Counted from the stretch's first letter, positions 38,471 through 47,827 are shown. The stretch is 64,000 bases of DNA from Streptacidiphilus pinicola (GCF_003258295.1 NZ_QKYN01000042.1:1-64000); one strand, 5' to 3'. The notes: generated from the sequence alone by a model not told the origin. Numbers and translations are program-made.

Positions 38471-38505
38471 CTGTCTGTGCTCCCCGTTGCTTGACGCCCG
38501 GGAGC

Positions 38506-39303
38506 CTAACAGTGGCCCGCGTTCCGCTTCGACGCCGCCCGCGGGCGGCGCCACAGGAGGCAGGCGAAGAGGAAGCCGCCGGTGAAGCCGATGAGGTGGG
38601 CGGCGTAGGCGACGCCGGGCACGGTGGGGTCGGTGGCGGGGACGGAGAGCCACTGGACGGCGAACCAGAAGCCGAGGACGAGCCAGGCCGGGAAGCGCAG
38701 CGGGAGGAAGAGGAGCAACGGGATCAGGCTGGTGACCCGGGCTCGGGGATACAGGCACAGGTACGCACCCAGGACGCCGGCGATCGCACCGGAGGCGCCG
38801 ACCAGGGTCTGGGTGGCGCCGGGCGAGCCGGACTCGAAGAGGGCGTAGCCGTAGGTGGCCAGGTAGCCGAGGGCCACATAGAAGAGGAGGAACGCCAGCG
38901 GGCCGATCCGCTGCTCGACCATGGCGCCGAAGACGAAGAGGAAGACCATGTTGCCGACCAGGTGCAGCCAGCCCCCGTGCACGAACATGGCGGTCAGCAC
39001 CGACAGGGCCGGGATCTTCGGCAGGCCGCCGGCGCCCACCGCGCAGTGGTGCAGGTGGGCCAGTTTCGCCGGCAGGGGCGCGTTGGTGAGCAGCTCGGCG
39101 GGGATGACGCCCCACTGGCGGTAGTAGAGGGTCTGCGCGCAGGCGCGGCCCGCGCCCCCGCCGTAGAAGGGGTCCAGGCCGGAGACCGGGCCGATCACGA
39201 AGACGACCACGCACAGCGCGATGAGCGAGTACGTCACCAGCGGCAGGTACGGAACGGGACGGGGGGCGCGTGTCGTGGGCTCCGGGGCCGCGAGGGTCGC
39301 CAT
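38506..39303 (-). CDS. Rhomboid-family intramembrane serine protease
   Basis: 265 residues, six to seven membrane helices. Catalytic Ser171 in VGASGAIAGVLGAY and His236 in AAHLIGFTGG form the dyad; the GNMVFLFVFG segment matches the oxyanion-side helix. ATG 39303-39301 gives MATLAAPEPTTRAPR. Residues ~40-100 form a long first extracellular loop with two or three Cys. It is divergent from the zinc-ribbon gene across 127 bp. Substrate unknown. Confidence 0.93.
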   Translation of the reverse strand: MATLAAPEPTTRAPRPVPYLPLVTYSLIALCVVVFVIGPVSGLDPFYGGGAGRACAQTLYYRQWGVIPAELLTNAPLPAKLAHLHHCAVGAGGLPKIPALSVLTAMFVHGGWLHLVGNMVFLFVFGAMVEQRIGPLAFLLFYVALGYLATYGYALFESGSPGATQTLVGASGAIAGVLGAYLCLYPRARVTSLIPLLLFLPLRFPAWLVLGFWFAVQWLSVPATDPTVPGVAYAAHLIGFTGGFLFACLLWRRPRAASKRNAGHC

Positions 39304-39430
39304 GGGCAAAGCATTCCTTCTCCGGACGAATCTGACACTCGTACACAGGGGCGAGTGGGGGACCGTGCCCGAGCCGCGGCGGGAGGCCATAGGGTTTCCC
39401 GGGTAGAGACGACGACGAGAGGATCTCGCC

Positions 39431-39697
39431 ATGGCCGTTCCCCTGCCGACCGAGGGGACCAGGTGGCGCTGCACGCTCTGCGGCAACCTGACCCGCTTCG
39501 AGGTGACGCGCTCCTCCCGTGTCGTCGAGTTCGTCCACCTCGACCTGGCCGGTGAGCCCACCGTCGAGGAGCGCGAGGTGCTGAGCGAGACCGTCGAGTC
39601 GGTGCGCTGCCGCTGGTGCAACGCCGTGGACCAGATCGAGCTGGTGGACCGCCCGGGCGCAGCCGCCGAGGCCGCGGAGCAGGCCAAGCGCGGTTGA
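39431..39697 (+). CDS. Small zinc-ribbon protein
   Basis: 88 residues, CTLCGN (about residue 14) and CRWCNAV (about residue 60) form a four-Cys zinc ribbon. No DNA-binding extension is evident. ATG 39431 has GAGGATC upstream. It is conserved-looking and of unknown function; a role near the NYN gene, 100 bp downstream, is possible. Confidence 0.82.
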   Translation: MAVPLPTEGTRWRCTLCGNLTRFEVTRSSRVVEFVHLDLAGEPTVEEREVLSETVESVRCRWCNAVDQIELVDRPGAAAEAAEQAKRG

Positions 39698-39797
39698 CCT
39701 CGCCCGGTTGACGGCGGGGGTACGTGGCGAAATGAACAGCGGGGGGCGTCAGCGGGGACAATGACACCGGACGGTGCAGCGGATCGGAGCGGAAGAC

Positions 39798-41177
39798 GTG
39801 GAGCAGCGAGACCAGGCGTCGGCGCCCGGCGACGGCGCCGAGGGCGCTGAGGACACCGAGGACGCCCTGACGCTGGATCGACCGCTGCCCGAGGGCGTGC
39901 GGAAGCGAGTCGTCGGCATCGCCGCCGACGCGCTCGGCGCCTTCACCGCGTCCGAGCTGCCGACCCGGCTGCGCCCCTACGTCAAGTTCACCCGCGAGGC
40001 CCGGGTCAAGCGCGGGGCCACCGCCATCGCCGCCGCACTGGAGACCGAACCGGCCTTCCGGGCGCGGATAGCGGAACGGGTCCGGCAGGGCCAGCCCGAT
40101 CTGGTGGCCGCGCTGGAGGGCGGGACGGTCCCGGCCGCCGCCGACCCGCAGGACGTGGCGGCCGCCGCGTACCTGCTGCGCACGCCCGGCTGGACCAGGA
40201 TCGTCGACGAGGCCGGCGAGGAGGTCGAGCGCGCCGAGCACGAGGGCGCCGCGGCCGAGTCGGCCCGGCTGGCCGAGAAGCTGCAGGACGAGCTGGCGAC
40301 GCTGCGCGCCGTCGCGCGCACCGACGCCGAGCGGGCCAAGGCCGAGCTCGACGCCCTGAAGAAGGAGGGCGACAGCCTGCGCCGGCAGCTGCGCTCGCTC
40401 ACCGCCGACACCAAGCGCGCCGAGGCGGCGGCCCGCAAGGCCGCCGGCGAGCTGGAGGCGCTGCGCGCCACCGGCGCGACCGAGCGTGGGGCGCAGGAGA
40501 GCGAGGTGCGCCGGCTCAAGCACCGGGTCACCGAGCTGGAGGCCGCCCTGGAGAGCTCGAAGCGGGCCGCCCGTGAGGGGCGTTCGGCGGAGGAGATCCG
40601 GCTGCGGCTGCTGCTGGACACCGTGGTGCAGGGCGCCCAGGGCCTGCAGCGCGAGCTGGGCCTGGCGCCGCTGAGCGGCCGGCCCGCGGACTCGGTCGAC
40701 GCCGTCTCCCCGGTCGCGGCCTCCCCGCACGACGTGGCGCGGCGCGCGCTGGAGGGCGACGACCCGGCGCTGCTGGACCAGTTGCTGGAACTGCCGCAGG
40801 TGCATCTGGTGGTGGACGGCTACAACGTGACCAAGACCGGCTGGGCGGGCATGCCGCTCGACCGTCAGCGCCAGCAGCTGACCCGCGGGCTCGGCCTGCT
40901 GGCCGCGCAGACCGGCGCGGAGATCACCTGCGTCTTCGACGGGCAGGACCTGGACGGGCCGATCCCGATGGCGCCGCCGCCGCGCGGCGTGCGGGTGCTG
41001 TTCAGCCGCACCGGTGAGACCGCCGACGAGCTGATCCGCCGTCTGGTGCGCGCCGAGCCGGAGGGCCGGCCGGTGGTGGTGGTCTCCACCGACCGTGAGG
41101 TCGCGGACGGCGTGCGCGCCGCCGGAGCGCGCCCGGTGCCGTCCACGATGCTGCTGCGACGGCTCGTCAGGTCCTGA
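39798..41177 (+). CDS. NYN-domain (YacP-like) RNA-binding/nuclease protein with coiled coil
   Basis: 459 residues. An N-terminal helical domain (~30-130) is followed by a long coiled coil (~135-270) and a C-terminal YacP/NYN PIN-like nuclease domain (~335-459) with VHLVVDGYNVTKTGW, ITCVFDGQDLDG and VVVSTDREVADGV supplying acidic metal ligands. The YacP family acts on ribosomal or messenger RNA in other bacteria. GTG 39798 has GGAGCGGAAG upstream; a GTG at 39774 is alternative. Confidence 0.88.
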   Translation: MEQRDQASAPGDGAEGAEDTEDALTLDRPLPEGVRKRVVGIAADALGAFTASELPTRLRPYVKFTREARVKRGATAIAAALETEPAFRARIAERVRQGQPDLVAALEGGTVPAAADPQDVAAAAYLLRTPGWTRIVDEAGEEVERAEHEGAAAESARLAEKLQDELATLRAVARTDAERAKAELDALKKEGDSLRRQLRSLTADTKRAEAAARKAAGELEALRATGATERGAQESEVRRLKHRVTELEAALESSKRAAREGRSAEEIRLRLLLDTVVQGAQGLQRELGLAPLSGRPADSVDAVSPVAASPHDVARRALEGDDPALLDQLLELPQVHLVVDGYNVTKTGWAGMPLDRQRQQLTRGLGLLAAQTGAEITCVFDGQDLDGPIPMAPPPRGVRVLFSRTGETADELIRRLVRAEPEGRPVVVVSTDREVADGVRAAGARPVPSTMLLRRLVRS

Positions 41178-41374
41178 CCCGTCGGTGCTGTCCGCGTGCT
41201 CGTCCGACCACGCTGAGCAGCGGGATCTTGAGCGTTTGTTAAGAGAGAGGACCGGATCCACATCCGGGGGAGACAATCGCCTGGTCTCCTCACTATCCTC
41301 ACGCACAACGTCCGCACTCGCGTTCACATTTCGTCTCTGCGGGCGTTTCCGTGTGCGAAGGGACTGCATTCGTC

Positions 41375-42418
41375 GTGGCTTCTCACCGCCGGCCCCGTGA
41401 GGCCAGCCGTGCCCGTGTCTCCGTGCTGACAGCCGCCGCGGCCACCGTGGTGGCCCTGTCGGCGCAGACGGCGGCCCAGGCTGCCCCGGCGATCAGCACC
41501 AAGGACGCCAAGGCCCAGGTCGACGCGGACCGTTCCGACGCCGCGGCCAAGACCGAGCAGTGGAACCAGGCGCACACCCAGCAGCAGGCGCTGCAGCGCC
41601 GGGTGGCGATCCTTCAGGACGAGATCGCGCGTCAGCAGGCCGAGATCAACGGCGAGCTGGACAATCTCGGACAGATCGCCAACTCGCAGTACGCCTCCGG
41701 CGTGATCGACCCGACCATCCAGCTGATGCTCTCCAGTTCGCCGGACGCCTTCCTGCAGAAGGCCGCCTCCCAGGACGAGCTCACCAGCAACCAGACCTCC
41801 GAACTGCAGGCGCTGGTGTCCCAGGAGGCCACGCTCCAGCGCGAGAAGGCCGAGGCCGCCGCCGAGCTCGCCCAGGAGCAGACGCTGCTCTCGCAGATGA
41901 GCGCCGCCAAGACCGAGGCCCTGGCCAAGCTGAAGCACGCGCAGTCCGTGCTGGACGCACTGACCCCGGCCCAGCAGACCGCCGTCAACGGCGGCGGTGG
42001 CGGCGGTGGCTACGGCTCGGTCTCCAGCAGCGGCTACACCGGCCACATCGACCTGTCCGGCATATCCAGCGCCGCGCGCACCGCGATGGAGGCGGCGATG
42101 GGTCAGATCGGCGTGTCCCCCTACCTCTGGGGCGGTTCCACGCCGGCCGGCTTCGACTGCTCGGGCCTGGTCATGTGGGCCTACGCCCACGCGGGCATCT
42201 CGCTGCCGCACTCCTCCTACGCCGACGAGAGCGTCGGCACCAGGGTGCCGAGCATGGCCGACGCCCAGGTGGGCGACATCATCGTGATGGAGAACGGCGC
42301 CCACGTCGGCCTCTACGCCGGCAACGGGATGCTGCTGAACGCCCCGGAGTACGGCTACGACGTCTCGGTCCAGCCGATGAGCTACTTCGGCGGCGTGGTG
42401 GCGATCCGCCGCATGTGA
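41375..42418 (+). CDS. NlpC/P60 peptidoglycan hydrolase with coiled-coil, paralogue 1
   Basis: 347 residues. A signal peptide ends near residue 37 (AAQAAP). A long coiled coil (~42-195) resembles RipA/RpfB-type hydrolases, then a Gly-rich linker, then the NlpC/P60 domain (~230-347) with Cys262 (FDCSGL) and His310 (AHVGLYAGN). The third residue is Asn322 (LLNAPEY), where the two paralogues have His. GTG 41375; ATG-like upstream starts lack ribosome sites. No riboswitch is seen upstream, unlike paralogue 2. Confidence 0.93.
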   Translation: MASHRRPREASRARVSVLTAAAATVVALSAQTAAQAAPAISTKDAKAQVDADRSDAAAKTEQWNQAHTQQQALQRRVAILQDEIARQQAEINGELDNLGQIANSQYASGVIDPTIQLMLSSSPDAFLQKAASQDELTSNQTSELQALVSQEATLQREKAEAAAELAQEQTLLSQMSAAKTEALAKLKHAQSVLDALTPAQQTAVNGGGGGGGYGSVSSSGYTGHIDLSGISSAARTAMEAAMGQIGVSPYLWGGSTPAGFDCSGLVMWAYAHAGISLPHSSYADESVGTRVPSMADAQVGDIIVMENGAHVGLYAGNGMLLNAPEYGYDVSVQPMSYFGGVVAIRRM

Positions 42419-42664
42419 CGGCGTGTCGGAGCTTCTGTGAAGACTCTCACAGAACCGGTCCGCACAGCGATGGTATGACCGAATTCTCCCGCATGTCATC
42501 GGCATCCGGTCAGATTCCGACTACGGAGCGTTGATCCACTGACGACGCGTCGAAAGTGACGGAAGTTTTTTCTGACAAGGATTTGAAGCGATCACGGTTC
42601 GGTTACTAGGGTCTCTCCTCGAACCACCGTACGGTCGTCCATCCATCCCGGGTGGCAGCGGTGG

Positions 42665-42840
42665 TCACCGTCGAGTTCGACGACGCGGCAGATGGGGGAG
42701 GCCGTCGAGTCGGAGCCGGGGAACCAACGGTTCCCGGGGTGAATCGACGCCAGGGGCGGACCGGTGGGATTCCGGGACGACGGAGGCGTCGTAGGGCTGA
42801 CTTCCTGGCCCGAACCCGTCAGCTCACCCGGTAGGCGGCC
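42665..42840 (+). ncRNA. ydaO-type c-di-AMP riboswitch upstream of NlpC/P60 paralogue 2
   Basis: Consensus blocks in order: GAGCCGGGGAACC (42713-42725), GGGGTGAATC (42736-42745), TAGGGCTGACTTCC (42792-) and CCGAACCCGTCAGCTCACCCGGTAGGC (end 42838; shortest core CCGTCAGCTCACC). This class senses c-di-AMP and in Streptomyces precedes cell-wall hydrolase genes. The rest of the 445-bp gap 42419-42863 holds the presumed promoter near 42580-42610 and nothing else recognisable. AAGGAG at 42848-42853 serves the gene. Confidence 0.9.
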
Positions 42841-42863
42841 GTAGGAAGAAGGAGCTCGCCTTC

Positions 42864-43910
42864 GTGGCGTCCCATCGTCGTCCCAAGTCTCCCAGTCGCG
42901 CGCGCATGTCGGTCCTGACGGCCGCGGCCGCCACCGCGGTGGCGGTTTCCGCCCAGAGCGCGCAGGCTGCCCCGAAGCCGACCACGGCCCAGCTCAAGGC
43001 TCAGCTGCAGCAGCTGAACACCGAGGCCGACCAGGCGGTCCAGAAGTACGACGGCTCCCAGGAGCAGCTCCAGCAGCAGCAGGCCAAGGTCGGCACGCTG
43101 CAGGACCAGATCGCCCGGAGCCAGGCAGGTGTGAACACCCGCCTCGAGCAGCTCGGCCAGATCGCCAACCAGCAGTACGCGACCGGCGAGGTCGACCCGA
43201 CCGTGCAGCTGCTGCTGTCCGCCACCCCCGACGACTACCTGACCAAGGCGTCGTCCCTCGGGCAGCTGACGTCGAACCAGGCCTCCGAGATCCAGCAGCT
43301 CCAGACCGAGGAGCAAAAGCTCTCCGGCCAGAAGGCCCAGGCGGAGCAGACCCTGCAGCAGATCGAGTCCACCACCAAGCAGCTGGCCGCACAGAAGGCC
43401 GAGGCGCAGAAGAAGGTCCAGCAGACCCAGGCGCTGCTCGACTCGATGACCGCCGCGGAGCGCGCCGCCGTCACCAGCGGCCCCGCCTCGGGTTCGGGTT
43501 CCGGTTCGGGCGGCTCCGGCGTCACGGTCGGCGTCAACCTCGGCGGCTCCAAGGCCGGCGACTCCGCGGAGGCCACCGCCTTCGCCGCCGCCCAGACCAA
43601 GCTCGGCAGCCCGTACGTCTACGGCGCGACCGGCCCGGACTCCTTCGACTGCTCCGGCCTGACCCAGTGGGCCTACGCGCAGGCGGGCGTCTCCCTCGGC
43701 CGCACCACCTACGACCAGATCAACGACGGCACCCCGGTGTCCTCCACGGCCGATCTGCAGGTGGGCGACCTGATCTTCTTCAACGGCGACAGCCACGTCG
43801 GCATCTACGCCGGCAACGGCATGGTGCTGCACGCCCCGCACACCGGCACCGTCGTCAAGTACGAGCGCATGGACTGGATCGGCTCGATCTACGCGATGCG
43901 TCACATCTGA
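42864..43910 (+). CDS. NlpC/P60 peptidoglycan hydrolase with coiled-coil, paralogue 2
   Basis: 348 residues. Signal peptide ends near residue 36 (AQAAPK), coiled coil ~42-195, Gly/Ser linker, then the catalytic domain with Cys263 (FDCSGL), His311 (SHVGIYAGN) and His323 (LHAPHTG). GTG 42864 has AAGGAG about ten bases upstream. Probably controlled by c-di-AMP through the aptamer just upstream. A hairpin follows. Confidence 0.95.
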   Translation: MASHRRPKSPSRARMSVLTAAAATAVAVSAQSAQAAPKPTTAQLKAQLQQLNTEADQAVQKYDGSQEQLQQQQAKVGTLQDQIARSQAGVNTRLEQLGQIANQQYATGEVDPTVQLLLSATPDDYLTKASSLGQLTSNQASEIQQLQTEEQKLSGQKAQAEQTLQQIESTTKQLAAQKAEAQKKVQQTQALLDSMTAAERAAVTSGPASGSGSGSGGSGVTVGVNLGGSKAGDSAEATAFAAAQTKLGSPYVYGATGPDSFDCSGLTQWAYAQAGVSLGRTTYDQINDGTPVSSTADLQVGDLIFFNGDSHVGIYAGNGMVLHAPHTGTVVKYERMDWIGSIYAMRHI

Positions 43911-43925
43911 GCCCTGCTCGTCCCG

Positions 43926-43958
43926 TGAGCCCGCCGTCGGACACCGACGGCGGGCTCA
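43926..43958 (+). terminator. Terminator after NlpC/P60 paralogue 2
   Basis: Perfect 15-bp stem TGAGCCCGCCGTCGG/CCGACGGCGGGCTCA with an ACA loop. Confidence 0.9.
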
Positions 43959-44167
43959 TCTGCTGTTGGGTGCCGAGTGTCGGGGTGTCGGGCGTTCACT
44001 CCGTCGGGTGCATTTGCGGTGCGGCGTGCGGGGGTGTGTCGACCGGGCCGCCCGCCATCCGTCTCGGGGGCGACCTGCGGATTGGTTCACCTGCGCGGAT
44101 TTCGTGGGGATTTTTCAGCTCCTGGGAGCTTGGACTGCTTCTGTCCCACTCGCTAGCGTCTCCGCTC

Positions 44168-45235
44168 GTGGCTTCCCATCGAAGAGGCAGACGTCTCGGC
44201 CCCTCCGTGCTGTCCCGGGCCGCGGTGACCGTGGCCGCCGCGACGGCGGCGGTGCTCTCCGCGCAGGCCGGCGCCGAGGCGCAACCCGGTCCGTCCGGCG
44301 GCGCCGCCGCCGGCAGCCCCGACGAGGTGCGGCACCAGGTCGACTCGCTCTACTCCCAGGCGGAGACGGCGGATCAGCGGGCCGCGGGGGCGCAGGAGCG
44401 GCAGGCCGAGCTGCAGCGCCGGGCCGCGCTGCTCGAACAGCAGCTGGCCCAGGAGCAGCAGCGCGCCAACGACGTGGCGGGGCAGCTGGGCGTGATGGCG
44501 CAGTCCCAGTACGAGCAGGGCGGGACGATCGACCCGGTGCTGCAGCTGCTGATGAGCGCCCGTCCCGCGGACTACCTCGACCGCGCTGCCAGCCTCGGTG
44601 CGGTCGACTCCGACCTCGCCTCCCGGCTGGACGAGCTGCGCACCGACGAGCAGCGGGTGCAGCGCGACCGCAGGCTGGTGACCGAGCAGCTGGACGAGCT
44701 GGAACGGCTGCGCCGCTCCATCGCCACCGCCAAGGCCGACGTGCAGCGCCGGCTCGGCCACGCCCAGGCGCTGCTCGCGAGCCTGACGGCCGGTCAGCGC
44801 CAGGCGCTGCAGCGGCAGGAAGACGCCGCGGCTCAGGCCGCCGCCCAGGCGGCCGCGCTGCCGCTGCCGACGGGCCTCGGCCCGGTCGACGCCCGCGCCG
44901 CCGCGGCCCTGGCGGCCGCGCAGGCCGCGCTGGGGCTGCCGTACGTGTACGGCGCTACCGGTCCGGGGTCCTTCGACTGCTCCGGTCTGATGTACTGGGC
45001 CTGGCGGCACGCCGGGGTGTCGCTGCCGCGCACCTCCCAGGAGCAGGCCTTCGCGGGGCGGCGCGTCCCGCTTTCCGAGGCCAGGCCGGGGGACCTTGTG
45101 GTGTACTACCGGGATATGCACCATGTCGGCATGTATGCCGGAAACGGCATGATCATCCACGCTCCGTACCCCGGCGCCCGGGTCCGCTACGAGAGCGTCG
45201 ACGACATGCCCGTCGCCGCTGTGGTCCGCCCCTGA
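44168..45235 (+). CDS. NlpC/P60 peptidoglycan hydrolase with coiled-coil, paralogue 3
   Basis: 355 residues. Signal peptide ends around residue 38, coiled coil ~50-230, catalytic domain ~245-355 with Cys271 (FDCSGL), His319 (MHHVGMYAGN) and His331 (IHAPYPG). It shares the MASHRR opening with paralogues 1 and 2, indicating duplication. GTG 44168. The TGA overlaps the ATG of the metalloprotease gene by one base. Confidence 0.93.
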   Translation: MASHRRGRRLGPSVLSRAAVTVAAATAAVLSAQAGAEAQPGPSGGAAAGSPDEVRHQVDSLYSQAETADQRAAGAQERQAELQRRAALLEQQLAQEQQRANDVAGQLGVMAQSQYEQGGTIDPVLQLLMSARPADYLDRAASLGAVDSDLASRLDELRTDEQRVQRDRRLVTEQLDELERLRRSIATAKADVQRRLGHAQALLASLTAGQRQALQRQEDAAAQAAAQAAALPLPTGLGPVDARAAAALAAAQAALGLPYVYGATGPGSFDCSGLMYWAWRHAGVSLPRTSQEQAFAGRRVPLSEARPGDLVVYYRDMHHVGMYAGNGMIIHAPYPGARVRYESVDDMPVAAVVRP

Positions 45236-46584
45236 TGCGGCAGAGCTTGAGAACGGCGGGCCCGATATCCCGCAGGAGCGTCCTGCGGTACGGCGCGGGC
45301 CTCGCCGTGGCGGGGGCCGTCGGCACCACCGCCTGGCAGGCCTGGGCCGATGCCGTCGACGACGAGCGCGAGGCGCACGCCGTCCGCGCCGACGCGGTGG
45401 CGCGGACGCTCGCCGCCCGCGCGGCCGCGGTGCGGGCCCGCGACGCCCGGGCGCTGGCCGCGACGCTGGCCCCGAGCGCCCCGGCGGACCTGGTGCGCCG
45501 TCAGCACGAGCTCGTCGCCAACCTGGCCGAGGTCCCGCTGTCGCGCTGGGACTACCGGCCGCTCGCCTACGACGCGTTCACCCTCCCCGCCGCCGACGGC
45601 GCGGGAGACCGGGCGGCGGTCGCCGTCGAGCTGGACTACGCGCTGGCCGGCTTCGACGAGGAGCCGATGACGGCCACCCAGTACCTCACCTTCGAGCGGG
45701 CCACCGACGGCCGCTGGCTGCTCGCCTCCGACCAGGACCACGGGGGCGGCGACGTGCTGCTGTGGGACCTCGGGCCGGTGCGCGTGGTGCGCGGCCGCTA
45801 CAGCCTGGTGCTCGGGCTGCGCGACCAGGCCGCCCTGGCCGCGCTCGGCGCGGAGGCGGACCAGGCCGTGCCGAACGTCAGCGGCGTGTGGGGGGGCGGC
45901 TGGGGGCAGCGCACGGTGCTGATCGCGCCGCAGACCGCCGACCAGTTCGGCACCCTGCTCGGCGCGGACCCCGCCGCCTTCACCGGCATCGCCGCGGTCT
46001 GCACCGGGGAGCTGGGCGCCGCGGACGCGCGGCGCACCGACCGGATCACCGTCAACCCGGGCGCCTGGGACGGCCTGAACGCGCTCGGCCGTCGGGTCGT
46101 GATCACCCACGAGACCACCCACGTCGCCACCCGGGCGCAGACCGAGCGGTGGACGCCGCGCTGGCTCTCCGAGGGCGTCGCCGACTGGACCGGCTACCTC
46201 GGCACCGGCCGCACCCCGGCCCAGACCACCCCGGAGCTCGGCGCCGCCGTCTCCGCGGCGGGCCCGAACGCGTCCCGCCTGTTCGCCGCCCTGCCCCGCG
46301 ACGCGGCCTTCGACGGCGGCGCGCCCGGCACGGCGCTGCAGCAGGCCTACCAGAAGTCCTGGTTCGCCTGCCGTACCGTCGTCGAGCGGTACGGGCAGCC
46401 GAAGCTGGTCGCCCTCTACGCGGCCGTCGCCGCCGGGGGCCGGGACGGGACGCTCGCCCCGGACGCCGTGCTGGACCGCGCCCTGCGGGCGACCCTCGGG
46501 ATCGGCACCGCCGCGTTCACCGCGCGGTGGCGCGCCGACGCGCTGGCGGCGCTGGCGACGCCGCAGGCACGCCCGGCGGGGTGA
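45235..46584 (+). CDS. Exported HExxH metalloprotease-like protein (peptidase MA family)
   Basis: 449 residues. The N-terminus has a twin-arginine-like SRRSVLRYGAGLAVAG signal. The zinc motif HETTH (about residue 290), with Glu in WLSEGVADW, indicates a gluzincin of the peptidase MA type. Residues ~60-190 form a separate domain with a nuclear-transport-factor-like look (VAVELDYALAGFDEE). ATG 45235 overlaps the stop of the NlpC/P60 gene by one base, suggesting co-expression. The 3' end overlaps the opposing GT87 gene by 68 bp. Confidence 0.88.
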   Translation: MRQSLRTAGPISRRSVLRYGAGLAVAGAVGTTAWQAWADAVDDEREAHAVRADAVARTLAARAAAVRARDARALAATLAPSAPADLVRRQHELVANLAEVPLSRWDYRPLAYDAFTLPAADGAGDRAAVAVELDYALAGFDEEPMTATQYLTFERATDGRWLLASDQDHGGGDVLLWDLGPVRVVRGRYSLVLGLRDQAALAALGAEADQAVPNVSGVWGGGWGQRTVLIAPQTADQFGTLLGADPAAFTGIAAVCTGELGAADARRTDRITVNPGAWDGLNALGRRVVITHETTHVATRAQTERWTPRWLSEGVADWTGYLGTGRTPAQTTPELGAAVSAAGPNASRLFAALPRDAAFDGGAPGTALQQAYQKSWFACRTVVERYGQPKLVALYAAVAAGGRDGTLAPDAVLDRALRATLGIGTAAFTARWRADALAALATPQARPAG

Positions 46585-47776
46585 GCGCGGCCGTGCCCGC
46601 GTCCGCGCCGGTCCGCCACAGCCGGATGCAGGCCAGCAGCGCGGCGGCGAGCAGCAGCAGGTCGCGCGCGGAGATCAGCGCGGTGCCGAGCGCCGAGCGG
46701 CGGACCAGCTCGCCGAAGTACAGCGGGAACTCCAGGAAGGTCAGCGGCGCGGCCGCGGCCACCAGCCAGGCCACCGGCCGCATCCGGGTCGCGGGCACGG
46801 TCAGGCAGACCGCGGCCGCGCCCAGCAGCCAGATCAGGTACTGCGGGCTGATCACCCGGCTGGTCACGGTGAACAGCAGCACCGCGGTCAGCGCCGCGTC
46901 CGCGACGGTGGCCGCCGTCCAGAGCCGGTTGCGCAGCCGCCACAGCAGCAGGAACGCGAGCGAGAGCAGGCTCAGCCCGACCATCACGTGGCTGACCGCC
47001 TGCACGCCCCGGCCGAGGAACTCCAGCGAGCCGTAGTGCATGGCCACCCGGCCGTGCCAGAGCCCCGTCAGCGAGCCGAAGTAGAAGGGCAGGGCGCCCA
47101 GCGACTCGACCTCGATACCGCGCGCGCCCTGGAAGTCCAGGAAGGAGAAGGCGCCGTGCGTGGAGACGGCGAAGCCGAAGCAGACCGCCGCGCAGGTCAC
47201 CGCGCAGGCCGTCCAGGCTCGCCGGGCGGCGTGGCCGCGCGGCGTCGCGCCGGCCAGGACCAGCACCGGCCAGACCTTCAGCATCGCGCCGAGCCCCGCC
47301 AGCACCCCGGCCAGCCGGGGCCGGGAGACCAGGGACAGCGTCGCCGCGATCGCGACCAGCGTCACCACCAGGTCGAAGCGGCAGTAGGCGGTCGGGCCGA
47401 GCAGCGGCACGGTCACCACCCACAGCCAGGCGCCCGACCGGCCGCCCCCGCGCCGTCCCGCCCGCAGCAGCAGCCCCAGCGCGGCCGCGTCGCACGCCGC
47501 GACCAGGGCCAGGAACGCCACGAAGTACGATCCCGGGAGCCACAACGGCAGCAGTATCACCAGGCCGGCCAGCGGCGGGTACTGCCAGGTGACGTCGTCC
47601 AGCGGAAAGGTGCCGGTGCGCAGGACCTCCGCCCAGCCCTGGTAGATGACCTTGACGTCGCTGGTGACGTCGGTGTGCGGGACCCGCAGCACGCCCAGGG
47701 CCAGTATCACCAGCAGGACCCGGCCCAAGGTCCAGCCGGTCCAGACACGCACGGTGCCGCTGGTGAGGTTACGCAT
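46517..47776 (-). CDS. GT87-type polyprenyl-phosphate mannosyltransferase-like membrane protein
   Basis: 419 residues, about eleven membrane helices, with luminal acidic loop SDVKVIYQGWAE and FPLDDVTWQYPPLAGLV. This matches the DUF2029/GT87 (GT-C) mannosyltransferases of actinobacteria. ATG 47776 lies six bases after a TACGAT box, compatible with a leaderless transcript; ATG 47782 is two codons longer. The C-terminal 20 residues are low complexity and overlap the end of the metalloprotease gene. Divergent from pimB. Confidence 0.85.
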   Translation of the reverse strand: MRNLTSGTVRVWTGWTLGRVLLVILALGVLRVPHTDVTSDVKVIYQGWAEVLRTGTFPLDDVTWQYPPLAGLVILLPLWLPGSYFVAFLALVAACDAAALGLLLRAGRRGGGRSGAWLWVVTVPLLGPTAYCRFDLVVTLVAIAATLSLVSRPRLAGVLAGLGAMLKVWPVLVLAGATPRGHAARRAWTACAVTCAAVCFGFAVSTHGAFSFLDFQGARGIEVESLGALPFYFGSLTGLWHGRVAMHYGSLEFLGRGVQAVSHVMVGLSLLSLAFLLLWRLRNRLWTAATVADAALTAVLLFTVTSRVISPQYLIWLLGAAAVCLTVPATRMRPVAWLVAAAAPLTFLEFPLYFGELVRRSALGTALISARDLLLLAAALLACIRLWRTGADAGTAALTPPGVPAASPAPPARRRATAR

Positions 47777-47782
47777 TGCCAT

Positions 47783-47788
47783 ATCGTA
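47783..47788 (-). promoter_or_regulatory. Candidate -10 box of the GT87 gene (leaderless start)
   Basis: TACGAT on the minus strand, with its last base 6 nt before ATG 47776, the spacing expected when transcription starts at the start codon. The whole divergent region to pimB is only 51 bp; no good -35 is visible. Confidence 0.4.
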
Positions 47789-47827
47789 CGTATCAGCCCA
47801 AGTCGGACCGAGGAACTCAGAGCCGTC

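Noticed and set aside
41252-41267. Hairpin CCGGAT-CCAC-ATCCGG after the NYN gene
   Set aside because: Only 6 bp and 74 bp beyond the stop; insufficient as a terminator.
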